DNA from: Bacillota bacterium
GTDB taxonomy: Bacteria; Bacillota; Clostridia; Christensenellales; SZUA-584
DNA: 64,000 nt
Assembly (NCBI GenBank): GCA_023436115.1
Contig: JAEZKQ010000010.1
Location: forward strand, 81,300 to 145,299
Reading direction: 5' to 3'
Every line of letters starts with the position of its first letter. Position 1 is the stretch's first letter. This document shows, piece by piece, positions 48,591-56,597 of the stretch. The translations under genes were made by a program, and so were the position numbers. The notes beneath the pieces are model-generated. The model was not told the origin of the DNA. It searched no databases and worked only from the letters and a program-made list of their open reading frames with translations.

Positions 48591-51056
48591 ATGGAAAAAT
48601 ACTATAAAGTCGCCGGTATGACATGCGCATCCTGCGCCGCGCATGCGCAGAAAGCCGTGGCTAAGGTTGAGGGCGTGTCGCTGAGCGAAGTGAATATTGC
48701 GACTGAAAAGCTGCATGTCATATATGATGAAAACAAGCTGGGATTTGAGGCGCTAAGAAAAGCGATCGAGGATGCGGGATATAAGCTGATCGATGAACAG
48801 CCGCTGAAAAGGTTAGAGCTAGTTGTTGAAGGCATGACGTGTGCGTCCTGTTCGGCGGCGGTGGAGCGTGCGGTAAAAAAGCTGTCCGGCGTGAAGTCCG
48901 TCTCGGTCAATCTGACGACAAATCGGGCCACGTTGGAGTATGACCCGTCGGAAGTGAAGCTGGTTACAATCAAAGAGGCCATTACCAAAGCGGGTTATAC
49001 GCCCAAGGATATCGAAGGGGAGAATGTCAGGGACTTGGAAAGCGAGAGACGCGCGAAAGCACTTAAGAATATGCGCAATCGGCTCATCGTCGCAGTAGTC
49101 TTTTCACTTCCGGTGTTTTATATCGCCATGTCCCATATGTTTACTGCATTAAACTTGCCTATTCCCTACTTTATGGGTCCGCACGATTTTCCGCTCATAT
49201 TCGCGCTGGTTCAGCTGTTTTTAACGCTGCCGGTCATACTGGCGGGCAGCAAGTTCTTCACGGTGGGGCTTAAGACGCTGTTTAAAGGCGCGCCAAATAT
49301 GGATACCTTGGTCGCGATCGGCACAGGCAGCGCGTTCCTGTACGGCATCTATGCGACGGTGATGATCTACTTGGGGGATTTTACATTTGCGCAATTCCTT
49401 TACTTTGAGTCGGCAGCGGTCGTGATTACGCTCGTGATGCTGGGCAAATATTTAGAAGCTGTCAGCAAAGGCAAGACGTCGGAAGCGATCAAGAAACTAA
49501 TGGGCTTAAAGCCCAAGACAGCCACGATTATAAAAGACGGTGCAGAGATAGAAGTGCCTTTGGACGAGGTGTCGGCAGGAGATATCGTGCTGGTGCGCCC
49601 GGGATCAACCGTTCCGGTGGACGGTGTGGTGACAGAAGGCTTGTCGTCCGTCGATGAATCCATGCTGACCGGCGAGAGCCTGCCCGTGGATAAACATCCG
49701 GGCAGCGAAGTGACCGGCGGCAGTATCAACCAGGAAGGGCTTATCAAGTTCCGCGCGACCAAGGTTGGCGAGGATACCGCCCTTTCGAAGATCATCAAGC
49801 TGGTGGAGGAAGCGCAGGGTAAAAAGGCGCCCATCGCCAAGATGGCGGATATCATATCCGGCTATTTTGTGCCCGTCGTATTGATAATCGCCTTTGTGGC
49901 GGCGGTCATCTGGGCACTGACAGGCAAGGATTTTAACTTCGTGCTCAATGTGTTCGTATCGGTGCTCGTTATTGCCTGCCCGTGCGCGCTGGGATTGGCC
50001 ACACCGACAGCCATTATGGTGGGTACGGGCAAGGGCGCGGAGCTCGGCATACTCATTAAAGGCGGAGAAGCGCTGGAGACCACGCATCGTATAAAAACTG
50101 TCGTGTTTGACAAAACAGGTACGATCACAGAAGGAAGACCGGTGCTGACAGATATACGAACCTATGCGGCAATGAGTGAGGAAGAAGCGCTCGTACTGAC
50201 GGCATCCGCGGAGCGCGGATCGGAGCATCCGATAGCCCGCGCGATCGTAGAGGGGGCAAACAACAGGGGGCTGAAACTATCGGAGCCTGAAAACTTTAAG
50301 GCCGTTCCGGGGCGTGGTATAGACGCATCCATACACGGTAAAAGAGTGTTAGCGGGTAACGTGAAGCTAATGACGGAAAACGATATTGACACGGGAATAG
50401 TTGAAACAGACGCCCAAACGCTTGCATTTAAGGGCAGGACGCTCATGTACGTGGCGGTAGACGGTGTGCTGACGGCTCTCATGGCCGCGGCTGATACTGT
50501 GAAACCCACGAGCAAAGCGGCTGTGCAAAAGCTAAAGAGCCTCGGAATTAACGTAGTCATGATCACGGGCGACAACAAGAACACCGCATCTGTCATAGCA
50601 GAAGAAGTGGGCATAGACAATGTGCTTGCCGACGTTCTGCCTCAAGATAAGGCCGGAGAGGTGAAGAAGCTGCAGCAAGATAATCAAAAAGTCGCCATGG
50701 TGGGGGACGGTATCAATGACGCACCCGCGCTGGTGCAGGCCGACGTGGGCATCGCGATCGGTACAGGGACGGACGTTGCTGTAGAATCGGCGGACGTGGT
50801 GCTGATGCGCGGAGACTTAAACGAAGTGCCTGCAGCCATCGCGCTGAGCCGCGCCACCATCCGCAACATCAAACAAAATCTGTTCTGGGCGTTTGTTTAC
50901 AATCTCGCAGGTATACCCGTTGCGGCAGGCTTGCTATATGTTTTTGGAGGCCCGCTGCTCAATCCGATATTCGCGGGTGCGGCTATGGCGTTAAGCTCCG
51001 TTTCGGTGGTTTCCAATGCTTTGCGCTTAAAACGTTTTAAGATTACGCAAAAATAA
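48591..51056 (+). CDS. copA: Copper-translocating P1B-type ATPase
   Basis: The 821-residue product exports Cu(I) with ATP. It has two N-terminal HMA domains, each with TCASC (first at residues 11-15), eight membrane helices, the CPC intramembrane site in ACPCALGLATP, phosphorylation motif DKTGT, the TGES actuator motif, SEHP of the ATP site and GDGINDAPAL. GACGGAGGCAATCAGA precedes the ATG. It lies in one direction with the HMA-cupredoxin fusion, a lipoprotein and a two-component system; a separate promoter may exist in the 116-base gap at 48475-48590. Confidence 0.96.
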   Translation: MEKYYKVAGMTCASCAAHAQKAVAKVEGVSLSEVNIATEKLHVIYDENKLGFEALRKAIEDAGYKLIDEQPLKRLELVVEGMTCASCSAAVERAVKKLSGVKSVSVNLTTNRATLEYDPSEVKLVTIKEAITKAGYTPKDIEGENVRDLESERRAKALKNMRNRLIVAVVFSLPVFYIAMSHMFTALNLPIPYFMGPHDFPLIFALVQLFLTLPVILAGSKFFTVGLKTLFKGAPNMDTLVAIGTGSAFLYGIYATVMIYLGDFTFAQFLYFESAAVVITLVMLGKYLEAVSKGKTSEAIKKLMGLKPKTATIIKDGAEIEVPLDEVSAGDIVLVRPGSTVPVDGVVTEGLSSVDESMLTGESLPVDKHPGSEVTGGSINQEGLIKFRATKVGEDTALSKIIKLVEEAQGKKAPIAKMADIISGYFVPVVLIIAFVAAVIWALTGKDFNFVLNVFVSVLVIACPCALGLATPTAIMVGTGKGAELGILIKGGEALETTHRIKTVVFDKTGTITEGRPVLTDIRTYAAMSEEEALVLTASAERGSEHPIARAIVEGANNRGLKLSEPENFKAVPGRGIDASIHGKRVLAGNVKLMTENDIDTGIVETDAQTLAFKGRTLMYVAVDGVLTALMAAADTVKPTSKAAVQKLKSLGINVVMITGDNKNTASVIAEEVGIDNVLADVLPQDKAGEVKKLQQDNQKVAMVGDGINDAPALVQADVGIAIGTGTDVAVESADVVLMRGDLNEVPAAIALSRATIRNIKQNLFWAFVYNLAGIPVAAGLLYVFGGPLLNPIFAGAAMALSSVSVVSNALRLKRFKITQK

Positions 51057-51069
51057 CTGGAGGTTATAA

Positions 51070-51714
51070 ATGAAAAAGTCAACGATAATGGCCGTCAGCT
51101 TGGTTGTCGTGATGCTGCTATTGGCCGGATGCGCGGGCATGGACGTGGTTTTAAAATATAGCCCCGATGCATTGAATGATATGACGCAAAAATACCAGTC
51201 GCTTGTCAGTGAAGCCGACGGTTACTACAGAGTGACGGTTGACGGTAAAACGTCATTAAAGATCAGCAAGGATTACAGCGCGGGAACCGAGGATATTTTG
51301 CTGGAGACACCGCTTGCGCCGTTCACCGCAGCGGGACTGGATACGGCTAAACTCGGCGAAGGTTATAAAGCCGAAGGGGATAAGTTGTATCTGACGGCGG
51401 ACTACGGTAAGGGCAAAGGCGAAAAAGACAATGTAACCGACGCACTGCTTGAAAGCGTTGCGTTCGACCGCAAGGTGTTGTCTTACCATCAGGAGCTTGA
51501 CCACTACGGAGTCAAACTGCCGGGCGGTAAGTTTGAATGGGCAAAAGAGTACCAGAAGAACGATAAGGACATCGTGTTTGTGATTGCCGCAAAACCGCTT
51601 GCTGATATCGGTGTAGATGTGCAAAACATTGAGGGATGGGTATTTGAAACTATGAAAGATATTGACGGAAGCGATATCGATGTGTTATTAAAGCCATACG
51701 ACCTTCAACAGTAA
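51070..51714 (+). CDS. Lipoprotein of the copper cluster, unknown fold
   Basis: A 214-residue lipoprotein: signal peptide with lipobox LAGC (Cys 18), then about 195 residues rich in Asp, Lys, Tyr and Ala with no recognised domain. Few Cys, Met or His remain after the signal, so it is not an obvious copper chaperone. GGAGGTTATAA precedes the ATG, 13 bases after copA. Its position between the ATPase and the two-component genes suggests a sensor accessory or envelope role. Confidence 0.75.
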   Translation: MKKSTIMAVSLVVVMLLLAGCAGMDVVLKYSPDALNDMTQKYQSLVSEADGYYRVTVDGKTSLKISKDYSAGTEDILLETPLAPFTAAGLDTAKLGEGYKAEGDKLYLTADYGKGKGEKDNVTDALLESVAFDRKVLSYHQELDHYGVKLPGGKFEWAKEYQKNDKDIVFVIAAKPLADIGVDVQNIEGWVFETMKDIDGSDIDVLLKPYDLQQ

Positions 51715-51723
51715 TCGTAATCT

Positions 51724-52458
51724 ATGATCGAAGAGCATATGGTAAGCATTATGAAACATAGCGAAGAAAAAACAAGTATACTCGTTGTGGACGATGAGGA
51801 ATCCATCGTCGAATTCGTCGAGTCTTATCTAGTCAAAGGCGGGTATACGGTGCACAAAGCCTATAACGGGAGGGATGCGCTGGCAGTATTCAACAGCCGG
51901 CCTCTTTCCCTTATTCTTTTGGATCTGATGCTGCCGGATATAAATGGTGAAGATGTCTGCCGGGCAATACGCAAATCGTCCCGCGTGCCTATCATCATGC
52001 TCACAGCCAAGGTGGAAGAAGAAAACATACTCAAAGGGCTGCATATCGGTGCGGACGATTATGTAACCAAGCCGTTTAGCCCGCGCCAGCTTGTGGCACG
52101 TGTGGGTGCGCTGATCAGACGTACCCAAGGCATGGATTTTGGTATTTCCGGCTTGCTTAGCTTTAACGACAATGAGCTGATGATCGATACGGTTAAGCAT
52201 GAGGTGTATAAAAACGGCGAACCTGTGAATCTGACTCCGAATGAATACAGGCTCTTGAGCACGATGGCCAAATCTCCGAGCAGAACGTTTACGCGCACTG
52301 ACCTGATCGATCTTGCGCTGGGCGAAGACTATGCGGGTTTTGACCGTTCGATCGATTCCCATATCAAAAACCTGCGGCAAAAGATTGAGACGGATACAAA
52401 AAAGTGTCGGTACATATTGACTGTTCATGGCATGGGATATAAATTTGGGAGCGAATAG
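51724..52458 (+). CDS. OmpR/PhoB-family response regulator
   Basis: A 244-residue regulator with a receiver domain (VVDDEES; phospho-acceptor Asp 67 in LLDLMLPD; T and K in MLTAKVE and DYVTKPF) and a C-terminal winged helix DNA-binding domain (LTPNEYRLLSTMA, RSIDSHIKNLRQKIE). It should control the adjacent copper genes. Several ATGs are possible (51724, 51739, 51751); none has a strong ribosome binding site, so coupling to the upstream gene (stop 9 bases before) is likely. Confidence 0.92.
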   Translation: MIEEHMVSIMKHSEEKTSILVVDDEESIVEFVESYLVKGGYTVHKAYNGRDALAVFNSRPLSLILLDLMLPDINGEDVCRAIRKSSRVPIIMLTAKVEEENILKGLHIGADDYVTKPFSPRQLVARVGALIRRTQGMDFGISGLLSFNDNELMIDTVKHEVYKNGEPVNLTPNEYRLLSTMAKSPSRTFTRTDLIDLALGEDYAGFDRSIDSHIKNLRQKIETDTKKCRYILTVHGMGYKFGSE

Positions 52459-52459
52459 C

Positions 52460-53854
52460 ATGCGGTACAGCTTAAGAACAAAACTGTCCTTTTCTTACGT
52501 GCTCATCATTGTGATTTGCGTTTTGGTCGTTATCGCACTGTCTAACGCTTTGCTGGAAACGCAGTTCCAAAACTATGTGATCACACAGCAGCGCCATAAT
52601 GCGCAAGGAGTCGTATCTCAGATAGCTCAAAGGTTTGGCGCAGCCGGAGGCTGGGATATTGCCTATATTGAAGACATGGGCATGAACGCGTTAGAGAATG
52701 GGCTCATACTCAAAGTGACGGATAACGACGGCGCTGTCGTCTGGGATGCCGCAACGCATAACAATGGTATGTGCCAGCAGATGCTGACCAACATGAGCCG
52801 CAATATGCAAAGCCGCTATTCACAGTGGGAGGGCGGCTATGAGGAGTCGGAATATGATCTGAATATTAACGGTCAGAAAATCGGTACGGCCAGCGTGGGC
52901 TATTACGGCCCTTTCTTCTATACCGACAGTGACCTTTACTTTATAGACACCATCAACAGCCTCATCATATGGGCAGGTGTCGCATCTGTGGTGTTTGCAA
53001 TCGTCCTCGGGTTTATGATGTCAAGGCAGCTCAGTCGGCCTATTTCCCGTGTGATCGACAAGGCGCAGATGATAGCCCATGGGTTTTACGGAAACAGAAT
53101 CAATGAGCAGTCTAAAACAAAAGAAATAAGAAGCCTTGTGGATACGGTGAATAATCTTGCGGACACGCTCAACGCACAGCAGATGATGAGCAGACAGACA
53201 TCTATGGATATCGCTCACGAGCTGCGCACACCGTTGACCACTGTTCAGGGCAATCTGGAAGCGGTTATGGATGGCGTGATGGAACTCGATGAGGCGAGAC
53301 TCAAAGTGCTCTATGAGCAGATTATGCGTATCAACCGGCTCGTGGACGATTTAGCGGAGCTGGCACAGTTTGAAAATAAGAATTTTGAGTTGAATATCTC
53401 GGAGTTTGACTTGTCTGAATTGCTTAAGGGTATTGTTGTGCATCAGCAAAATGACTTTGCCAATGAGAACAAATCTCTTCATTATGAAGGACAAAGCCTG
53501 CATTTTGCTGCTGACAGGGACAAATTGAGCCAGGTCATGGTCAACCTATTATCAAACGCGAGGAAATACACACGGCCTGGCGACAGTGTGAGCGTGGCCT
53601 TGAAAGAGCAAAAGAACAGCGTGCAGATCACAGTTTCAGATACGGGTATCGGCATTTCCGAGACTGACCTGCCGCATATATTTGAGCGGTTCTATCGATC
53701 GGATAAATCCAGAAGCCGCAAGACAGGTGGGGCGGGTATAGGCCTAGCGATCGTAAAATCCATTGTATTGGCGCATAGCGGGTCAATAAAGGTCAGCAGC
53801 AAACCGAGCCAAGGAACAGAATTTATCATCACACTGCCCAAGCACTATGAATAA
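52460..53854 (+). CDS. Sensor histidine kinase with Met/Cys-rich extracytoplasmic domain
   Basis: A 464-residue kinase: membrane helix (about 10-32), an extracytoplasmic sensor (33-163), a second helix (165-187), HAMP, HisKA with DIAHELRTP (His 253) and HATPase_c with GIGLAIVKS. In the sensor, residues about 100-120 hold H, M, C, M, M, M in a short stretch (HNNGMCQQMLTNMSRNMQ), a composition suited to Cu(I) or Ag(I). ATG 52460 follows TGGGAGCGAATAGC and overlaps nothing; the regulator stop is one base before. It is probably the copper sensor for the cluster. Confidence 0.9.
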   Translation: MRYSLRTKLSFSYVLIIVICVLVVIALSNALLETQFQNYVITQQRHNAQGVVSQIAQRFGAAGGWDIAYIEDMGMNALENGLILKVTDNDGAVVWDAATHNNGMCQQMLTNMSRNMQSRYSQWEGGYEESEYDLNINGQKIGTASVGYYGPFFYTDSDLYFIDTINSLIIWAGVASVVFAIVLGFMMSRQLSRPISRVIDKAQMIAHGFYGNRINEQSKTKEIRSLVDTVNNLADTLNAQQMMSRQTSMDIAHELRTPLTTVQGNLEAVMDGVMELDEARLKVLYEQIMRINRLVDDLAELAQFENKNFELNISEFDLSELLKGIVVHQQNDFANENKSLHYEGQSLHFAADRDKLSQVMVNLLSNARKYTRPGDSVSVALKEQKNSVQITVSDTGIGISETDLPHIFERFYRSDKSRSRKTGGAGIGLAIVKSIVLAHSGSIKVSSKPSQGTEFIITLPKHYE

Positions 53855-53957
53855 GGGCTTTTAAGTTTTGCCAATGCAAAGTGAACATAAAGGGACGCGG
53901 GTATATAAATGAAAACCCGGTAAAAACTAATCTCAAACTATATGCGAGAGGTTAGAA

Positions 53958-54233
53958 ATGAAGATCGTAGATAAAATTCAGCAGCCGGATTTACAAATTA
54001 TTAAGGCGTTGTACGATAAATGGAAGCAAACCAATAAAGACAGGATAACGTTTGACGCGCGAAGCTATAACCTGCAGAGTTTTTTAAGCGAGATCGGTAT
54101 GTCTCAAGAAACGGCAAAACATCACCTGGATAACCTGCAAAGCTTCGATTTTGTAACTTGGGATAAAGACGAGGTTAAGCTTTTGCCCAGCGGCATAAAA
54201 TATGGTTTGGGTCAATTCGATCATCTTCAATAA
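53958..54233 (+). CDS. Small protein with winged-helix-like pattern
   Basis: A 91-residue protein. A helix-turn-helix-like core (SFLSEIGMSQETAKHHLDNLQSF) followed by a beta wing (VTWDKDEVKLLPSG) suggests a small DNA-binding protein, but I do not recognise a family. GCGAGAGGTTAGAA precedes the ATG. It is separated from the kinase by 103 bases and closed by a terminator at 54270-54292. Confidence 0.6.
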   Translation: MKIVDKIQQPDLQIIKALYDKWKQTNKDRITFDARSYNLQSFLSEIGMSQETAKHHLDNLQSFDFVTWDKDEVKLLPSGIKYGLGQFDHLQ

Positions 54234-54269
54234 TTAACGAGACGTTTCTTTATCTAAGTTTATTGAACT

Positions 54270-54292
54270 CCCCGGCACAGCCGGGGCTTTTT
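54270..54292 (+). terminator. Terminator, plus strand
   Basis: CCCCGG (54270-54275) pairs with CCGGGG (54281-54286) around CACAG, then CTTTTT. Confidence 0.88.
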
Positions 54293-54350
54293 AATAGTCC
54301 AGCTAGCTGCTAGATGGATCGCTCGGGTTCAAATACCTACTATGAATAAA

Positions 54351-54377
54351 AATAAGCCCACCTTTGGTGAGCCTATT
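54351..54377 (-). terminator. Terminator of the tRNA-Ser gene
   Basis: AATAAGCCCACC (54351-54362) and GGTGAGCCTATT (54366-54377) pair with two mismatches; on the minus strand the stem ends in TTATTTTTATT, four bases downstream of the tRNA. Confidence 0.7.
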
Positions 54378-54380
54378 TTT

Positions 54381-54474
54381 TGGCGGAGAAGATGGGATTT
54401 GAACCCATGCACCGGTTACCCCGGTCTACTCCCTTAGCAGGGGAGCCCCTTCAGCCGTACTTGGGTACTTCTCC
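54381..54474 (-). tRNA. tRNA-Ser (anticodon GCU), CCA encoded
   Basis: On the minus strand the gene begins GGAGAAG and ends CTTCTCC-G-CCA, a perfect 7-bp acceptor stem. The anticodon arm CTCCC-CTGCTAA-GGGAG shows anticodon GCT. A long variable arm lies between it and the T arm (GGGTTCAAATCC), as in serine tRNAs. The total length of 94 bases with CCA fits. Decodes AGC/AGU. Confidence 0.96.
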
Positions 54475-54566
54475 AAGTTTCAAGCGGAAACTAGTACATT
54501 ATAAGAGAAGAATTACTGTGTGTCAACAGTTAAACGCCAAGTTTTAAGTAACCAACGTTATATGTT

Positions 54567-56120
54567 TTAATTAAACACACGGCGTCCAAAGCTCAGCATA
54601 CGGTCATACCAGCCGTCAATCTTGCAGATAATGATACAGCCGTAATCAGATGACGCATGGATATGATAACCGTTGCCAAGGTATATGCCGATATGTCCGA
54701 TGACATTCGGATTGGTGTCTGACTTATAAAACATGAGGTCACCCGGCTGCAGCTTGTCTCTGGGAATGTACGGCCAAGTCTCACGTTTGCTGTATGAATC
54801 CGCTGTGGTTCGCCCTACCGTATATCCTGCCTGATTTAAGCAATAATAGACATAACCGGAGCAGTCGAATTCGGACGGCCCTCTGGCTCCCCATACATAG
54901 GGCTTACCCTGCTGTGCCAGCGCGATATCAAGGAATGCCCTGATACGCGGATCAGATACCTTCGGCAGATCGGGAGCAACAGTGATCGGCTTAAGGCCCA
55001 GAATATCAAGCCTTATCGTCGTATAGTCCGATATTGAAATCTTCCCGTCGCTGTTGACATCGCATGCGGTTTTATAAACACCTTTAAGAGGTTTAAGCCC
55101 AAGTATATCAAGACGCGCAAGCGTATAATCCGAAATGGAAATGGCACCGTCGCCGTTAGCGTCGCCGTTCACGATGGTTTTTAGGCTGTCCCGTTGCTTA
55201 TCGGCCACCATCAAATTAACGCTCATGCCTGTCCCGATATTGGGCAGAGTGTTTAGTTTTCCATCCTTATCATAAATCAAGATGTCTTTTGCGTCGTTGC
55301 TAAGATTGGAAATAAGCTGCTCGGGCGATGTCAGTTTTGAGATGTTTTTTATAATACCTTGCTTTCTGTCAATCGAATATTTTGTAGATTCAATTGTATT
55401 GGACTTAACGTTAAAGGTACACTTGGCTGAGAAGCTTTTACCATTCGTTTCTTCGGTGATGGTGGCAATAATGGTGGCTTTCCCCTTGCCGATCCCTTTA
55501 ACAACGCCGTTTTTCACCGTGACGACACTTTCATCGCTGGACGTCCAGATAACGGTTTGGTTGGTTGCATCTGCTGGCTTTATCGTGGGAACTAATGTGA
55601 CCGTATCATTCAAACATATCACAAGGCTTTCTTCAAGCGATATGCCGCTGACAGGTATCGCTTTCTGCGGCTCGAAAATAACCGTGTATTCTGCATCAAT
55701 AAGTGCTTTAATGATTAAAAAGTCTTCACTGCCCTTAGTCACAACGAGATAGTTTTTGCTTAAGTCCACGCTTGTCAGCGCAGGTTTTTTTGCGATCAAT
55801 TTTGTCAGAACGCTTATATCCCGTATTGTATTATTTTTTAGATTTATAGAATTAACACCAATTGCATATTCCAAACCGGTTATATCCGAGATCTTCTTGC
55901 CTGAAAGGTCGATATCACCTGTTAGTGCTTCGATCTCATCAGTTGTGATCTGCTCATCGCCGTTGCTGTCTGCGCCCAAAGCGAGCAATGCCTTTATTAA
56001 GTTAGCATCAGTGACAACTTTGTCGTCTGCCAACGCAGCAAACACGCCAAAAGAAAACGTGAGTATAAAGACGATAAGAATGATGAACGGGATCTTACGG
56101 TGTTTGTGTTTAGTTGTCAT
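54567..56120 (-). CDS. Exported NlpC/P60 peptidase with Ig-like and dockerin-type modules
   Basis: A 517-residue secreted protein: signal peptide (about 1-31), an EF-hand-like acidic segment (DSNGDEQITTDE, 51-62), a short LRR-like stretch (75-125), a bacterial Ig-like domain of the Big_2 type (about 158-238), a dockerin type I-like pair of Ca-binding repeats (319-380, each with DxNxDGxIxxxDY and an LDILGLKP end), and an NlpC/P60 domain (about 395-515) with catalytic Cys 420 and His 476/His 488. NlpC/P60 enzymes cut peptide stems of peptidoglycan. The dockerin-like module is unexpected; no cohesin gene is seen here. AGGATGCG precedes the start. Confidence 0.88.
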   Translation of the reverse strand: MTTKHKHRKIPFIILIVFILTFSFGVFAALADDKVVTDANLIKALLALGADSNGDEQITTDEIEALTGDIDLSGKKISDITGLEYAIGVNSINLKNNTIRDISVLTKLIAKKPALTSVDLSKNYLVVTKGSEDFLIIKALIDAEYTVIFEPQKAIPVSGISLEESLVICLNDTVTLVPTIKPADATNQTVIWTSSDESVVTVKNGVVKGIGKGKATIIATITEETNGKSFSAKCTFNVKSNTIESTKYSIDRKQGIIKNISKLTSPEQLISNLSNDAKDILIYDKDGKLNTLPNIGTGMSVNLMVADKQRDSLKTIVNGDANGDGAISISDYTLARLDILGLKPLKGVYKTACDVNSDGKISISDYTTIRLDILGLKPITVAPDLPKVSDPRIRAFLDIALAQQGKPYVWGARGPSEFDCSGYVYYCLNQAGYTVGRTTADSYSKRETWPYIPRDKLQPGDLMFYKSDTNPNVIGHIGIYLGNGYHIHASSDYGCIIICKIDGWYDRMLSFGRRVFN

Positions 56121-56359
56121 GACAAAATACGCATCCTGAAATATATTTGTAATATTAAACTTATTGTCTTATACGAGGTAGGTTTTGTCAATGTTAAAGA
56201 TCGAGAATAACAAGTAAAAGAACAAAAAATATATTATTTTGTAGATAAAATGATTTAAGCGATATTTTTTTGTCTAAATCCCGTGGCAGTTGCGGAAAGA
56301 AAGAGCTTGTTATAAATAATTAAAAACGCACATACTAAAAAAAAAGAGAGGTTAAGATA

Positions 56360-56503
56360 ATGAGAAAGCGAAAAGATGCCAGAAGAATAATCGATCTGCG
56401 CGAATCGAGAACCAATAAGACTGACCGTACAAACAGTCAGGTCGGGCTACCGGAGAGTATTCGCGTGGTTTATAGTGAAGAAGACAACCCGCATGACGGC
56501 TGA
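56360..56503 (+). CDS. Small basic protein (47 aa)
   Basis: ATG 56360 follows AGAGAGGTTAAGATA; the product begins MRKRKDARRIIDLRE and ends VVYSEEDNPHDG, basic then acidic, with no known family. A terminator follows at 56541-56569, so it is a complete transcription unit. This is the only gene in the 477-base interval between the NlpC/P60 gene and the ABC ATPase. Confidence 0.5.
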   Translation: MRKRKDARRIIDLRESRTNKTDRTNSQVGLPESIRVVYSEEDNPHDG

Positions 56504-56540
56504 AAATGATGTTCTTGATGAATTTCTCATGAGTCAAAAG

Positions 56541-56569
56541 ACCGGCGCTTCACAACGTCGGTTTTTTTT
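56541..56569 (+). terminator. Terminator after the small basic protein
   Basis: ACCGGCG (56541-56547) pairs with CGTCGGT (56556-56562) with one G-U pair, followed by eight T. Confidence 0.75.
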
Positions 56570-56597
56570 GCTCATACAATCGTGATGCTAAAAATGA

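Noticed and set aside
54567..56120. Cellulosome component
   Set aside because: Dockerin-like repeats are present but the catalytic domain acts on peptidoglycan and no cohesin or cellulase gene is in the window.
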